The notes beneath the pieces are model-generated. The model searched no databases. It had not been told where the DNA came from and worked only from the letters and a program-made list of their open reading frames with translations. This document shows, piece by piece, positions 43,432 through 51,869 of a stretch of 64,000 nt of DNA. The DNA is from an uncultured Bacteroidota bacterium (lineage in GTDB: Bacteria > Bacteroidota > Bacteroidia > Chitinophagales > Chitinophagaceae), in NCBI GenBank assembly GCA_903927185.1, contig CAIYLW010000045.1:1-64000 (forward strand). The letters run 5' to 3'. The stretch's first letter is position 1. Each line of letters opens with the position of its first letter. The position numbers were made by a program, and so were the translations under genes.

Positions 43432-46395
43432 ATGAGAAGATTCTACACGAGTTGTGTGTTAGTGTTGATAGCTTTTGGCTTGTCTTTCAATGCCACTGCT
43501 CAACAATCTACAAATGTTTCTGGTAGTGTTAAAAATTCCAAATCGAAAGAAGCGGTTTCTGCCGTTTCAATTACTGTTAAAGGAAGTTCTACTGGTACTT
43601 TCACTGACGATAAAGGAAATTTTAAATTTACTACTGTTCAAAAAACTCCATTTACTGTAATTATTTCTTCAGTTGGATATTCTAATAAGGAAGTAATTGT
43701 TAAAAACGACAATCAAGTAATTGATGTAGAGTTAGATGCTGCCTTCACTTTAGGTGATGAAGTAGTTGTAGCTGCTTCAAGAGTTCCTGAAAGAATTTTG
43801 GAGTCCCCTGTTTCTATTGAGAGAATTGGCGCTAAAGCTATTTTAAACTCTCCTGCCTCTAACTACTATGATATGATTACCAATCTTAAGGGTGTCGATA
43901 TCGTTACAGCTAGTTTAACTTTTAAAAGCGTAGGAACACGTGGATTTAATAGTTCTGGAAATACTAGATTAAATCAAATCGTGGATGGTATGGACAACCA
44001 AGCGCCAGGATTGAATTTTTCTGTAGGAAATATCATCGGATTAACTGAACTCGATGTAGATAATATTGAATTATTACCAGGAGCATCTTCTGCACTTTAT
44101 GGTCCAGGAGGTATGAATGGTACCATATTAATCAATAGCAAAAATCCATTCAAATATCAGGGGCTTAGCTTCCAGATTAAACAAGGGGTAACTAACGTTG
44201 ATAATAAACAACGCGCTCAGTCGCCCTTTTACGATTGGTCCGTTCGTTGGGCTAATAAGATATCAGATAAATTTGCCTATAAAATTGGAGCAGAATATAC
44301 TCAGGCTACTGATTGGTTAGCAAACTCTTCAGATAACTACGATCGTAATGGAACGCCTCAAAATCCTAATGGTGTAGTTAAGCCTGGATTTAGATCATCT
44401 GACCCTAACTACGATGGAGTAAACATTTATGGCGATGAAACGAATGCGAATTTAAGTGGTGTAGCAAATAGTGTTTTGAAACTAATGCCAGCAGGTATTG
44501 TTCCAGCTTCTAATGCTTTTTTAGCAGCGAATCCTGGTGCTAGACTTTCGAATTACAATAGCTTTTTAACTGCTATTGGAGCAGGAGCATTGGTTGCAGG
44601 TGGATATTCACCCATATTATATGGAGCATCACCATCACGTAACTTTTACAATAATCAATCTGTGAGTCGTACTGGATATGGTGAACAAGATGTGATTGAT
44701 CCAATTACCAGTAATTTTAAATTATCTGGTGGACTGTATTATAAACTGTCCGACAAATTAGAAGCATCTGTAACAGCTAATTGGGGAACAGGTACAACCG
44801 TTTATACAGGTGCCGACCGCTATTCAATTAAAGATTTCAAGATGGGCCAATATAAACTTGAATTGAAATCAAAAAATTGGTATTTACGTGGTTATACTAC
44901 AGCTGAAAATTCTGGAAACTCCTATGTAACCACAACAACTACACGATTATTTAATGAGGCATGGAAATCAAGTACTGCTTGGTATCCTGCTTATGCCGCT
45001 GCATATGTAACTGCTGCTGATGCAGGTTTACCGCATGATCAGGCACATGGTGCGGCTCGTGCTTATGCAGATCAAGGCCGACCAACTGGCTTCCAATTGT
45101 ATAATCCATTATATCAAGCTATTGCTCAAACACCCATCTCTAAAGGTGGTGGTTTGTTCCTGGATAGAACAAAAGTATACACTGCTGAAGGTCAATATAA
45201 TTTAACTGAAGCACTAGGATTAGCAAAATCTGGAACTGATCTTTTAGTAGGAGGAAGCTGGAGACAATATGTATTGAACTCTCAAGGAACTATTTTTGCT
45301 GATACCACTGGCCCTATCAAAATTGCTGAAACTGGCGCATATGCACAGTTATCTCAGCGCTTATTTGAAGACTTTTTAAAGATCACTGTTTCTGGACGCT
45401 ATGATAAAAATGTGAATTTTGCGGGTCATTTTACCCCAAGAGCTTCAGCAGTAATTAAATTAGCTAAGGATCATAATCTACGCTTTTCTTATCAGTCGGC
45501 TTATCGTTTTCCAACTACTCAAAACCAATGGATTAACTTAAGTACTTCTCAAGGTCGATTAATGGGTGGTTTACCTCAGTTGAGAGATTATTACCATTTT
45601 TCTACCAATCCTGCTTATACATTGGCTAGTGTAACTAATTATGGTGCGGCTGTTGGTGCTGCTGCAGCAGTAGGAAATATTCCTGGAATTATTTCTGCAG
45701 CAAGTTTATTGAAATCTCAAGATTTTGGTGAATTCAAACCTGAATCAAGTACTTCATTTGAAGTAGGTTATAAAGGCTTATTCGCAAAGAGAATTTTAAT
45801 TGATGTCTATGCTTATTGGGCTAAATACAAAGACTTCTTAGGGGGAGTAACAGTTATCCAATCAAACAATGGATCTGCAGCAGGTTTAATTGGTTATAAT
45901 CCAGATTTCACTCCGGGTAATGCATCTGCAACTAGAAATATTTATAGTGTATCTGTTAATCAAACAACAGATGTTAATACAAACGGATGGGGAGCATCTA
46001 TTGAGTATTTATTACCTAAGAATTTCTCTGTGAGTGGTAATGTTTATTCTGATATGATTGGAGCTACTCCTGTTGGTTTTGTTACCTATTTTAATACTCC
46101 AAAGTATAGAGTAAATGCAGCTTTCAATAATTCTGGTTTTGGACCTAAGAATTTACTTGGATTCAGCATCGTTTACAGATGGTTAGATGGATTCCATTAT
46201 GATGGCACTTTTGCAGCTGGTGAAGTAGCTTCATATCAAACATTGGATGCAATGGTGAGCTTGAAATTCCCTAAAACCAAATCAATGCTAAAAGTTGGTG
46301 GTACTAATATTTTTAATAGATATTATTATACTGGTTATGGTAACCCACAAATTGGTGGTCTATATTATGTAAGTTTTGGATGGAACGTATTTTAA
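43432..46395 (+). CDS. TonB-dependent receptor with carboxypeptidase-like N-domain
   Basis: A 987-residue receptor: signal peptide (LSFNATAQ), CarboxypepD_reg-like domain (about 28-105), plug (VVVAASRVPERILESPVSIERIGA, TRGFNSSGNTRLNQIVDGMDNQ, IELLPGASSALYGPGGMNG), then a long barrel with extracellular loops rich in Ala, Gly and Tyr. The codon use looks more even and GC-richer than that of the other two receptors here, suggesting high expression. It has its own promoter and a strong terminator, so it is a stand-alone transport gene; no SusD partner follows. The substrate is unknown. Confidence 0.93.
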   Translation: MRRFYTSCVLVLIAFGLSFNATAQQSTNVSGSVKNSKSKEAVSAVSITVKGSSTGTFTDDKGNFKFTTVQKTPFTVIISSVGYSNKEVIVKNDNQVIDVELDAAFTLGDEVVVAASRVPERILESPVSIERIGAKAILNSPASNYYDMITNLKGVDIVTASLTFKSVGTRGFNSSGNTRLNQIVDGMDNQAPGLNFSVGNIIGLTELDVDNIELLPGASSALYGPGGMNGTILINSKNPFKYQGLSFQIKQGVTNVDNKQRAQSPFYDWSVRWANKISDKFAYKIGAEYTQATDWLANSSDNYDRNGTPQNPNGVVKPGFRSSDPNYDGVNIYGDETNANLSGVANSVLKLMPAGIVPASNAFLAANPGARLSNYNSFLTAIGAGALVAGGYSPILYGASPSRNFYNNQSVSRTGYGEQDVIDPITSNFKLSGGLYYKLSDKLEASVTANWGTGTTVYTGADRYSIKDFKMGQYKLELKSKNWYLRGYTTAENSGNSYVTTTTTRLFNEAWKSSTAWYPAYAAAYVTAADAGLPHDQAHGAARAYADQGRPTGFQLYNPLYQAIAQTPISKGGGLFLDRTKVYTAEGQYNLTEALGLAKSGTDLLVGGSWRQYVLNSQGTIFADTTGPIKIAETGAYAQLSQRLFEDFLKITVSGRYDKNVNFAGHFTPRASAVIKLAKDHNLRFSYQSAYRFPTTQNQWINLSTSQGRLMGGLPQLRDYYHFSTNPAYTLASVTNYGAAVGAAAAVGNIPGIISAASLLKSQDFGEFKPESSTSFEVGYKGLFAKRILIDVYAYWAKYKDFLGGVTVIQSNNGSAAGLIGYNPDFTPGNASATRNIYSVSVNQTTDVNTNGWGASIEYLLPKNFSVSGNVYSDMIGATPVGFVTYFNTPKYRVNAAFNNSGFGPKNLLGFSIVYRWLDGFHYDGTFAAGEVASYQTLDAMVSLKFPKTKSMLKVGGTNIFNRYYYTGYGNPQIGGLYYVSFGWNVF

Positions 46396-46415
46396 TAGAT
46401 AGGGTTTAAACCATG

Positions 46416-46450
46416 AAAAATCCTCTCCGACTGGTCGGAGAGGATTTTTT
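46416..46450 (+). terminator. Intrinsic terminator after TonB receptor
   Basis: AAAATCCTCTCCGA pairs with TCGGAGAGGATTTT over loop CTGG, with a T run; a very stable hairpin. Confidence 0.92.
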
Positions 46451-46471
46451 GTTGGTAAAAGACCCAAGTCT

Positions 46472-46504
46472 TTTGGTTTTATAGGTGATAATCTTATATT
46501 TTTG
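46472..46504 (+). promoter_or_regulatory. Promoter for pdhB
   Basis: TTTG at 46472, a 21-base spacer and TATTTTTG at 46497. This is a full match to TAnnTTTG. The predicted start is near 46511, 18 bases before the ATG. Confidence 0.6.
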
Positions 46505-46528
46505 CTCCTCATTTAATTCAAAGTACTT

Positions 46529-47515
46529 ATGCGTTCAATTGCTTTCAGAGAGGCTTTAAGAGAAGCCATGCAAGAAGAGATGAGAAGAGACGAGAGGGTC
46601 TTTTTAATGGGTGAAGAGGTTGCCGAATACAATGGCGCTTATAAAGTAAGTCAGGGAATGCTGGCTGAATTTGGCGAAAAAAGGGTAATAGATACCCCAA
46701 TTGCTGAGTTGGGTTTTGCTGCTGTAGCTGTAGGTGCTGCTCAAAACGGACTAAGACCAATTGTTGAATTTATGACTTGGAATTTTGCAGTTCTTCCAAT
46801 GGATCAGATCCTAAATACAGCATCAAAAATGTTGGCAATGAGTGGTGGACAGATTGGATGCCCAATTGTTTTCAGAGGACCCGGGGGTAGTGCTGGTCAA
46901 TTAGGAGCCCAACATAGTACTGCTTTTGAAAGCTATTATGCCAATATTCCAGGCTTGAAAGTGGTTTCACCTTCTAATGGCTATGATGCAAAAGGGTTAA
47001 TGAAACAAGCCATTCGCTACGAAGAAGATCCTGTAATGTTTATGGAAAGTGAAGTGATGTATGGTGATAAATGTGAAGTGCCAGAAGAAGAATATTATAT
47101 TCCTTTGGGAAAGGCTGATGTGAAAAGACAAGGAAGAGACGTAACGATTGTTTCTTATAATAAGATGATGAAAGTGGCGTTAGGTGCAGCTATTGAATTG
47201 GAAAAAGAAGGCATTAGTGCAGAAGTAATCGATCTTAGAACTATTCGACCGCTTGACTGGGAAACGATCGTAGAAAGCGTTAAAAAAACAAATCGTTTAG
47301 TGATTGTGGAAGAGCAATGGCCTTTTGCTTCTATATCATCAGAAATAACTTATCGCATTCAAAAGGAAGCATTTGATTATTTAGATGCCCCAATACGCAG
47401 AATAACAAGTGCTGATGCTCCGATGCACTATGCACCTAATTTAGCAGCTTTGGCAATTCCAGATATTGATAGAACTGTGCGATTAGTGAAAGAAGTGATT
47501 AATCAAAAGAAATAA
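46529..47515 (+). CDS. pdhB: Pyruvate dehydrogenase E1 component, beta subunit
   Basis: A 328-residue thiamine-diphosphate enzyme subunit. It has REALREAMQEEMRRDERVFLMGEEVAEYNGAYKV, TPIAELGFAAVAVGAAQNGLRPIVEFM, the K-binding FRGPGGSAG region and VIDLRTIRPLDWETI in the C-terminal domain. With an alpha subunit, E2 and E3 it converts pyruvate to acetyl-CoA. The alpha subunit gene is not adjacent, which is usual in several Bacteroidota. It has its own promoter and terminator. Confidence 0.95.
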   Translation: MRSIAFREALREAMQEEMRRDERVFLMGEEVAEYNGAYKVSQGMLAEFGEKRVIDTPIAELGFAAVAVGAAQNGLRPIVEFMTWNFAVLPMDQILNTASKMLAMSGGQIGCPIVFRGPGGSAGQLGAQHSTAFESYYANIPGLKVVSPSNGYDAKGLMKQAIRYEEDPVMFMESEVMYGDKCEVPEEEYYIPLGKADVKRQGRDVTIVSYNKMMKVALGAAIELEKEGISAEVIDLRTIRPLDWETIVESVKKTNRLVIVEEQWPFASISSEITYRIQKEAFDYLDAPIRRITSADAPMHYAPNLAALAIPDIDRTVRLVKEVINQKK

Positions 47516-47540
47516 AATTCTTTTAATATTATTTTTCATT

Positions 47541-47586
47541 GAATCCCGAAACATCTTGTAAAAGAAGTTTCGGGGTTCTTATTTTT
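47541..47586 (+). terminator. Intrinsic terminator after pdhB
   Basis: GAATCCCGAAAC pairs with GTTTCGGGGTTC (one wobble) over a 14-base loop, then TTATTTTTAT. It ends six bases before the next gene's GTG, so that gene's promoter must overlap it. Confidence 0.8.
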
Positions 47587-47591
47587 ATAAA

Positions 47592-49655
47592 GTGAAGTAT
47601 CTTTTAATTTTCTTTTTAATGATGACTTTTATTCAGATAAAAGCTCAAAAAAACCTCTATCAATCTAACGATCAAGACAGCTTAGCGCCTGTATTGGTGC
47701 AAGCGTTCAGTCAGACAATCAAATGGAAAGAAGCTGGCGCCGCAATAGCACTTTTAAATTATTCAGATCTTAACTCTTATGGCCCCACGTCAATAGTGCC
47801 TGCTTTTAATAAAATCAGTGGGGTTAGAATGGAAGAAAGATCACCGGGTAGTTATAGGATATCAATTAGAGGAAGTTTATTGAGATCGCCTTTTGGAGTA
47901 AGAAATACTAAAATCTATTGGAATGAATTTCCATTATCAGATGCCACTGGAAATACCTATTTAAATTTGCTGGATCTAAGTCAAATTGAAGCTGCTGAAA
48001 TTGTGAAGGGGCCAGCAAGTAGTATTTACGGAGCCGGAACTGGGGGTGTTGTTCTTTTAAAATCATTCTTACCATTCTCAGATTCAACTCAACAACATTT
48101 TAAAGTTGGCATAGAACAAGGGTCCTATGGCCTGAAGAAAGAACAGTTATCCTGGAAAACACACACCAAACATTTTAGCAGCGAATTAAGTCAATCCTAT
48201 TTGTATTCTGAGGGTTATCGAGACCAATCAGCTATGCGAAAATTTAATTTAATGTATCAGGCATCTTTAGAACTCTCAGAACACCAGATAGACTTCCTGG
48301 GGTGGATGACTGATCTATATTATCAAACACCGGGCGGTATTAATTTAGCTCAAATGCTAGCCAATCCTAAGCTCTCAAGACAGGCAACTTCTACATTCCC
48401 CAGTGCAATGCAACAAAAGACAGCTATTTATAATAAAACCATTTTTGCTGGATTAAAAGATCAATGGAAATTGGGGACTAATACAATGTTGCATTCCTTT
48501 GTCTCTTTAAACAATACCAGGTTTGAAAATCCTTTTATTACCAATTATGAATTCAGAAATGAAACAAATGCAAGCTTAGGAACTAAATTAATTGTAAAAT
48601 CAAAGGAACTTGCCTTGCAATGGGTTAGTGGTTTTGAATGGCTTTATAATCATTCTGTGATTACAGACTATGGGAATAAAAAAGGAATGCCCGATACACT
48701 TCAATTCAATGATCAGGCATTTGCAAATCAGTGGAGTGTTTACACCCAATTGCAAAAAATATATAGGGATAAACTACATATTAATGCAGGAATAAGTTTG
48801 AATCAACAGTTGTATCAATATAAACGTGTATCAAACCCTTTGCCAATTGTACAATATAAGAATACCCATATTGTACCTGCTCCTCGTTTATCCGTACTGT
48901 ATGATTTGAATTCTTCCATCGCCGCCTATGGTTTAGCTGCGTATGGTTTTTCTCCTGCATCTTTAGCAGAATTGCGGCCTTCAGATGGTAATTATTATGG
49001 AGAGTTAGAACCAGAAAAAGGATGGAATTTAGAAATAGGCTTAAAGGGTTTTTTATTTCAACATATTATTCAGTTTGATTTAGCGTACTATCATTTTCAA
49101 TTGAAAGATGCAATAGTTAGCAGAAATAATGCTGCAGGGGCACAATATTTTATCAATGCAGGTTCAACATTGCAACAAGGTCTTGAAGCTACGATCAAAG
49201 TAACAGTGATAAAAAATCGAAATGGGATTCTCTCTAATATGATAATCTGGGGTTCACAAAGTTTTCAACCCTATCATTTTAAAAGTTACCAACAGGGTAA
49301 TATTAACTATGCAGGTAACATGATTACAGGAGTGCCAAGAAATATTTTGGTTGCGGGAATTGATTTTGTTTTTCTGAAAAAACTAACTCTGAATTCTTCT
49401 ATAAATTGTGTATCTCGTATTCCATTAACTGATGCAAATGATGCTTTTGCAAATGCTTATCAATTGCTTCAATTAAAACTAGAATTCCCTGTCAATTTTA
49501 AAAAATGTCAAACTCGCTTTTTTGCTGGAGTAGATAATGGGCTAAACCAAAATTATAGTTTGGGTAACGATATAAATGCTGCTGCGAAAAGATTTTATAA
49601 TCCTGCAGCTGCAAGGAACTTTTATGCAGGAATTCATTTATCATTTGATAAATAA
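47592..49655 (+). CDS. TonB-dependent receptor, no carboxypeptidase-like domain
   Basis: A 687-residue receptor starting at GTG with a signal peptide (MTFIQIKAQ) and no carboxypeptidase-like domain. The plug is near residues 30-155 (VLVQAFSQTI, FNKISGVRMEERSPGSYRISIRG, AAEIVKGPASSIYGAGTGGVV). The barrel includes LAAYGFSPASLAELRPSDGNYYGELEPEKGWNLEIG, a pattern found in siderophore- and cobalamin-type receptors. The substrate is unknown. It directly follows the pdhB terminator, and is followed after 38 bases by a sigma-54-type regulator that may share its transcript. Confidence 0.9.
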   Translation: MKYLLIFFLMMTFIQIKAQKNLYQSNDQDSLAPVLVQAFSQTIKWKEAGAAIALLNYSDLNSYGPTSIVPAFNKISGVRMEERSPGSYRISIRGSLLRSPFGVRNTKIYWNEFPLSDATGNTYLNLLDLSQIEAAEIVKGPASSIYGAGTGGVVLLKSFLPFSDSTQQHFKVGIEQGSYGLKKEQLSWKTHTKHFSSELSQSYLYSEGYRDQSAMRKFNLMYQASLELSEHQIDFLGWMTDLYYQTPGGINLAQMLANPKLSRQATSTFPSAMQQKTAIYNKTIFAGLKDQWKLGTNTMLHSFVSLNNTRFENPFITNYEFRNETNASLGTKLIVKSKELALQWVSGFEWLYNHSVITDYGNKKGMPDTLQFNDQAFANQWSVYTQLQKIYRDKLHINAGISLNQQLYQYKRVSNPLPIVQYKNTHIVPAPRLSVLYDLNSSIAAYGLAAYGFSPASLAELRPSDGNYYGELEPEKGWNLEIGLKGFLFQHIIQFDLAYYHFQLKDAIVSRNNAAGAQYFINAGSTLQQGLEATIKVTVIKNRNGILSNMIIWGSQSFQPYHFKSYQQGNINYAGNMITGVPRNILVAGIDFVFLKKLTLNSSINCVSRIPLTDANDAFANAYQLLQLKLEFPVNFKKCQTRFFAGVDNGLNQNYSLGNDINAAAKRFYNPAAARNFYAGIHLSFDK

Positions 49656-49693
49656 GCAATGATTATCTTAGTACAACAGAATTAAACAAATCT

Positions 49694-50857
49694 ATGGCTC
49701 AAATTCTTATTATTGATGATGAACGTTCTATTAGGAATGTGTTGAAAGATATATTAACCAATGAAGGGTTTAAAGTAGAAGAAGCAGCCGATGGCGAGGA
49801 AGGATTAAAGAAGTTTAATGCTAATTCCTATGATTTGGTTTTGTGTGATATAAAGATGCCCAAATTGGATGGACTAGAATTTTTGGATAATATTATTCAG
49901 GCAAATTCAGAAGTTCCGGTAATTATGATTAGTGGTCACGGCAATATTGAAACAGCTGTGGATGCTGTAAAAAAGGGTGCTTACGATTATATTTCAAAGC
50001 CGCCAGATTTAAATCGATTACTAATAACTATTAGAAATGCCCTAGATAAAAATAACCTTGTTAAAGAAGCTAAAGTACTGAAGAGAAAAGTTTCTAGGGT
50101 GCAAGAAATCATAGGGAATAGCGATGCGATTAATAAAATAAAAGAAACGATTGAAAAAGTAGCCACCACTGATGCCAGGGTTTTGGTGACTGGTGAGAAT
50201 GGCACAGGAAAGGAATTAGTAGCAAGGTGGTTACATGAGAAAAGCAATAGGTCAAATGGTCCTATAATCGAAGTCAACTGTGCCGCAATACCATCAGAAT
50301 TAATTGAAAGCGAATTGTTTGGTCATGAGAAAGGCTCTTTCACCTCGGCTATTAAACAAAGGATTGGAAAATTTGAACAGGCAAATGGGGGCACTTTATT
50401 TCTTGATGAAATTGGCGATATGAGTTTATCCGCACAGGCAAAAGTGTTGAGAGCTTTGCAGGAATCAAAGATTACCAGAGTAGGGGGGGATAAAGAAATC
50501 ACAGTTGATGTTCGAGTGATAGCTGCAACTAATAAAGATCTTTTAAAAGAAGTAGAATTAAAGAACTTTAGGTTGGATCTTTATCATCGAATAGGGGTTA
50601 TTTTAATTCAAGTGCCTTCACTTAATCAGCGTCTAGAAGATATCCCATTATTAGTCGACAAATTTCTAATAGATATTGCACAGGAATATGGCCAAGCTAC
50701 TAAAACGATAGATAAAAAAGCAATGGAAGCATTACAATTGCATAACTGGACAGGCAATATAAGAGAACTAAGAAATGTGGTTGAAAGATTAATTATACTT
50801 TCAGGAAAAACTATTACTGTATCTGATATCTCTAGTTTTGTAATTCCGGGTTCTTAA
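49694..50857 (+). CDS. Sigma-54-type response regulator without an HTH domain
   Basis: A 387-residue NtrC-like regulator. The receiver domain (1-120) has the phosphoacceptor Asp in LVLCDIKMPKLDG. The AAA+ domain (about 140-375) has Walker A GENGTGKELVARW, Walker B TLFLDEIGDM and an arginine-finger region. The sigma-54 contact loop, normally GAFTGA, reads GSFTSA (residues 214-219), a variant I recall from other Bacteroidota. The protein stops after ITVSDISSFVIPGS, so the C-terminal Fis-type HTH is absent. It may activate without site-specific DNA binding. The 3' end overlaps the convergent MerR gene by 26 bases. No cognate kinase is adjacent. Confidence 0.9.
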   Translation: MAQILIIDDERSIRNVLKDILTNEGFKVEEAADGEEGLKKFNANSYDLVLCDIKMPKLDGLEFLDNIIQANSEVPVIMISGHGNIETAVDAVKKGAYDYISKPPDLNRLLITIRNALDKNNLVKEAKVLKRKVSRVQEIIGNSDAINKIKETIEKVATTDARVLVTGENGTGKELVARWLHEKSNRSNGPIIEVNCAAIPSELIESELFGHEKGSFTSAIKQRIGKFEQANGGTLFLDEIGDMSLSAQAKVLRALQESKITRVGGDKEITVDVRVIAATNKDLLKEVELKNFRLDLYHRIGVILIQVPSLNQRLEDIPLLVDKFLIDIAQEYGQATKTIDKKAMEALQLHNWTGNIRELRNVVERLIILSGKTITVSDISSFVIPGS

Positions 50858-51731
50858 AATTTATTGGAAATAGAATCATTTCTTCCATCGATTTTAAACA
50901 TATTAAATTTGGTGAGTTTAAACTAAGATTTTTTGTATATGGGCCAGAAGCAATGATTTTTATTGTTGGGAAAAGAATTTGTAATTCTTCTACAAATTCA
51001 TTTAACGTTTTCCCTGTTAAATTGGTGATGAGGTGAAAGTATAAATGTGTTACACCTCTTTGTTCAACACATAATGATATATCTGAAATAGAAGTATTAG
51101 TGCCAAGATAAATTACTCGTCTTCCATTTTTCTTGAAAAGCCAATGAGCAAATAATAATGGAATTTCGTGAAACTCACCATAAGGTGTAAATAATAAAGT
51201 TAATTCTTTTGAACCAGAGGTTGTATTTGGCAATTCTTCAATGGCTCTAATGATTCTTGATTTTATCAGATTAGTTGCAAAATGTTCTTGAGCAGGAATC
51301 AAATGATTAGTTAACCATAGCAGTCCCATTCTTTTTAATAAATGATAGGCAATTTCTGAAATGGCAATTTCAAATCCCAGCTTTGTAATAGCATTATTTA
51401 AAATACTGTCGAAATTAGTAGCATCATAATCAATCGTTACTCTAATTAATTGTAAAATGTATGCTTCAGTAGGTATAGATTTTTTATGATCTATGTTGGC
51501 AAAAGTGTTAATTGCTTCTGCACTTAATTTAGCAATTTGAGAAATTTTAAAATCAGATTCGTATAAATAAGTGATTCGAAGTATTGTTTTTAAGTCCTCA
51601 TTATCAAAATATCGGTGTTTACTATCTTTTCTTTTTGAAATAATGAGATTATATCTTTTTTCCCAAACACGAAGTGTATGAGCTTTAATACCAGTTAGAT
51701 TCTCTATATCTTTAATGCTAAAATAATCCAT
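50832..51731 (-). CDS. MerR/CarH-LitR-type B12-dependent photoreceptor repressor
   Basis: A 299-residue regulator. The MerR winged helix (1-70) has HTLRVWEKRYNL and HRYFDNEDL. A helical cap domain follows (about 85-165) carrying the adenosylcobalamin signature W-x9-EH (Trp139, Glu149, His150), then a B12-binding Rossmann domain with GEFHE (His188, the expected lower axial ligand). These are the residues that make CarH-type proteins light-sensitive repressors: tetramers bind DNA in the dark and split in light. The residue after Trp139 is Leu, where Thermus CarH has the His132 that forms the bis-His adduct. Targets elsewhere often include carotenoid genes; none are here. It is divergent from lepB. 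Confidence 0.88.
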   Translation of the reverse strand: MDYFSIKDIENLTGIKAHTLRVWEKRYNLIISKRKDSKHRYFDNEDLKTILRITYLYESDFKISQIAKLSAEAINTFANIDHKKSIPTEAYILQLIRVTIDYDATNFDSILNNAITKLGFEIAISEIAYHLLKRMGLLWLTNHLIPAQEHFATNLIKSRIIRAIEELPNTTSGSKELTLLFTPYGEFHEIPLLFAHWLFKKNGRRVIYLGTNTSISDISLCVEQRGVTHLYFHLITNLTGKTLNEFVEELQILFPTIKIIASGPYTKNLSLNSPNLICLKSMEEMILFPINFKNPELQN

Positions 51732-51765
51732 TCTTTTAAAAAGTAGGGGTTTAATGTTTTGATTT

Positions 51766-51797
51766 AATTAGCATATTATGTTAAACGCTAGCTAATT
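51766..51797. promoter_or_regulatory. Inverted repeat AATTAGC-N18-GCTAATT
   Basis: Seven-base perfect inverted repeat in the divergent region between the MerR-type gene and lepB, 36 to 66 bases upstream of the regulator start. It could be an operator for self-control; this is inference from position. Confidence 0.35.
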
Positions 51798-51818
51798 TAG
51801 GGAAACTTTTCATTTAGT

Positions 51819-51851
51819 TTACATTATGTGTAATTGAAAAGGATATTTTTG
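51819..51851 (+). promoter_or_regulatory. lepB promoter with overlapping TTACA-N5-TGTAA palindrome
   Basis: TATTTTTG at 51844 is a perfect -7 element, with a weak TTTA -33 about 22 bases upstream. The inverted repeat TTACA-TTATG-TGTAA (51819-51833) covers the -33 side and part of the spacer, as expected for a repressor site. Whether the neighbouring CarH-like protein binds here is not shown. Confidence 0.45.
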
Positions 51852-51869
51852 TTATAATAATTGAATATT

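Noticed and set aside
49987-50277. 96-residue minus-strand ORF in the sigma-54-type regulator
   Set aside because: Antisense shadow of the AAA+ domain; no start context.
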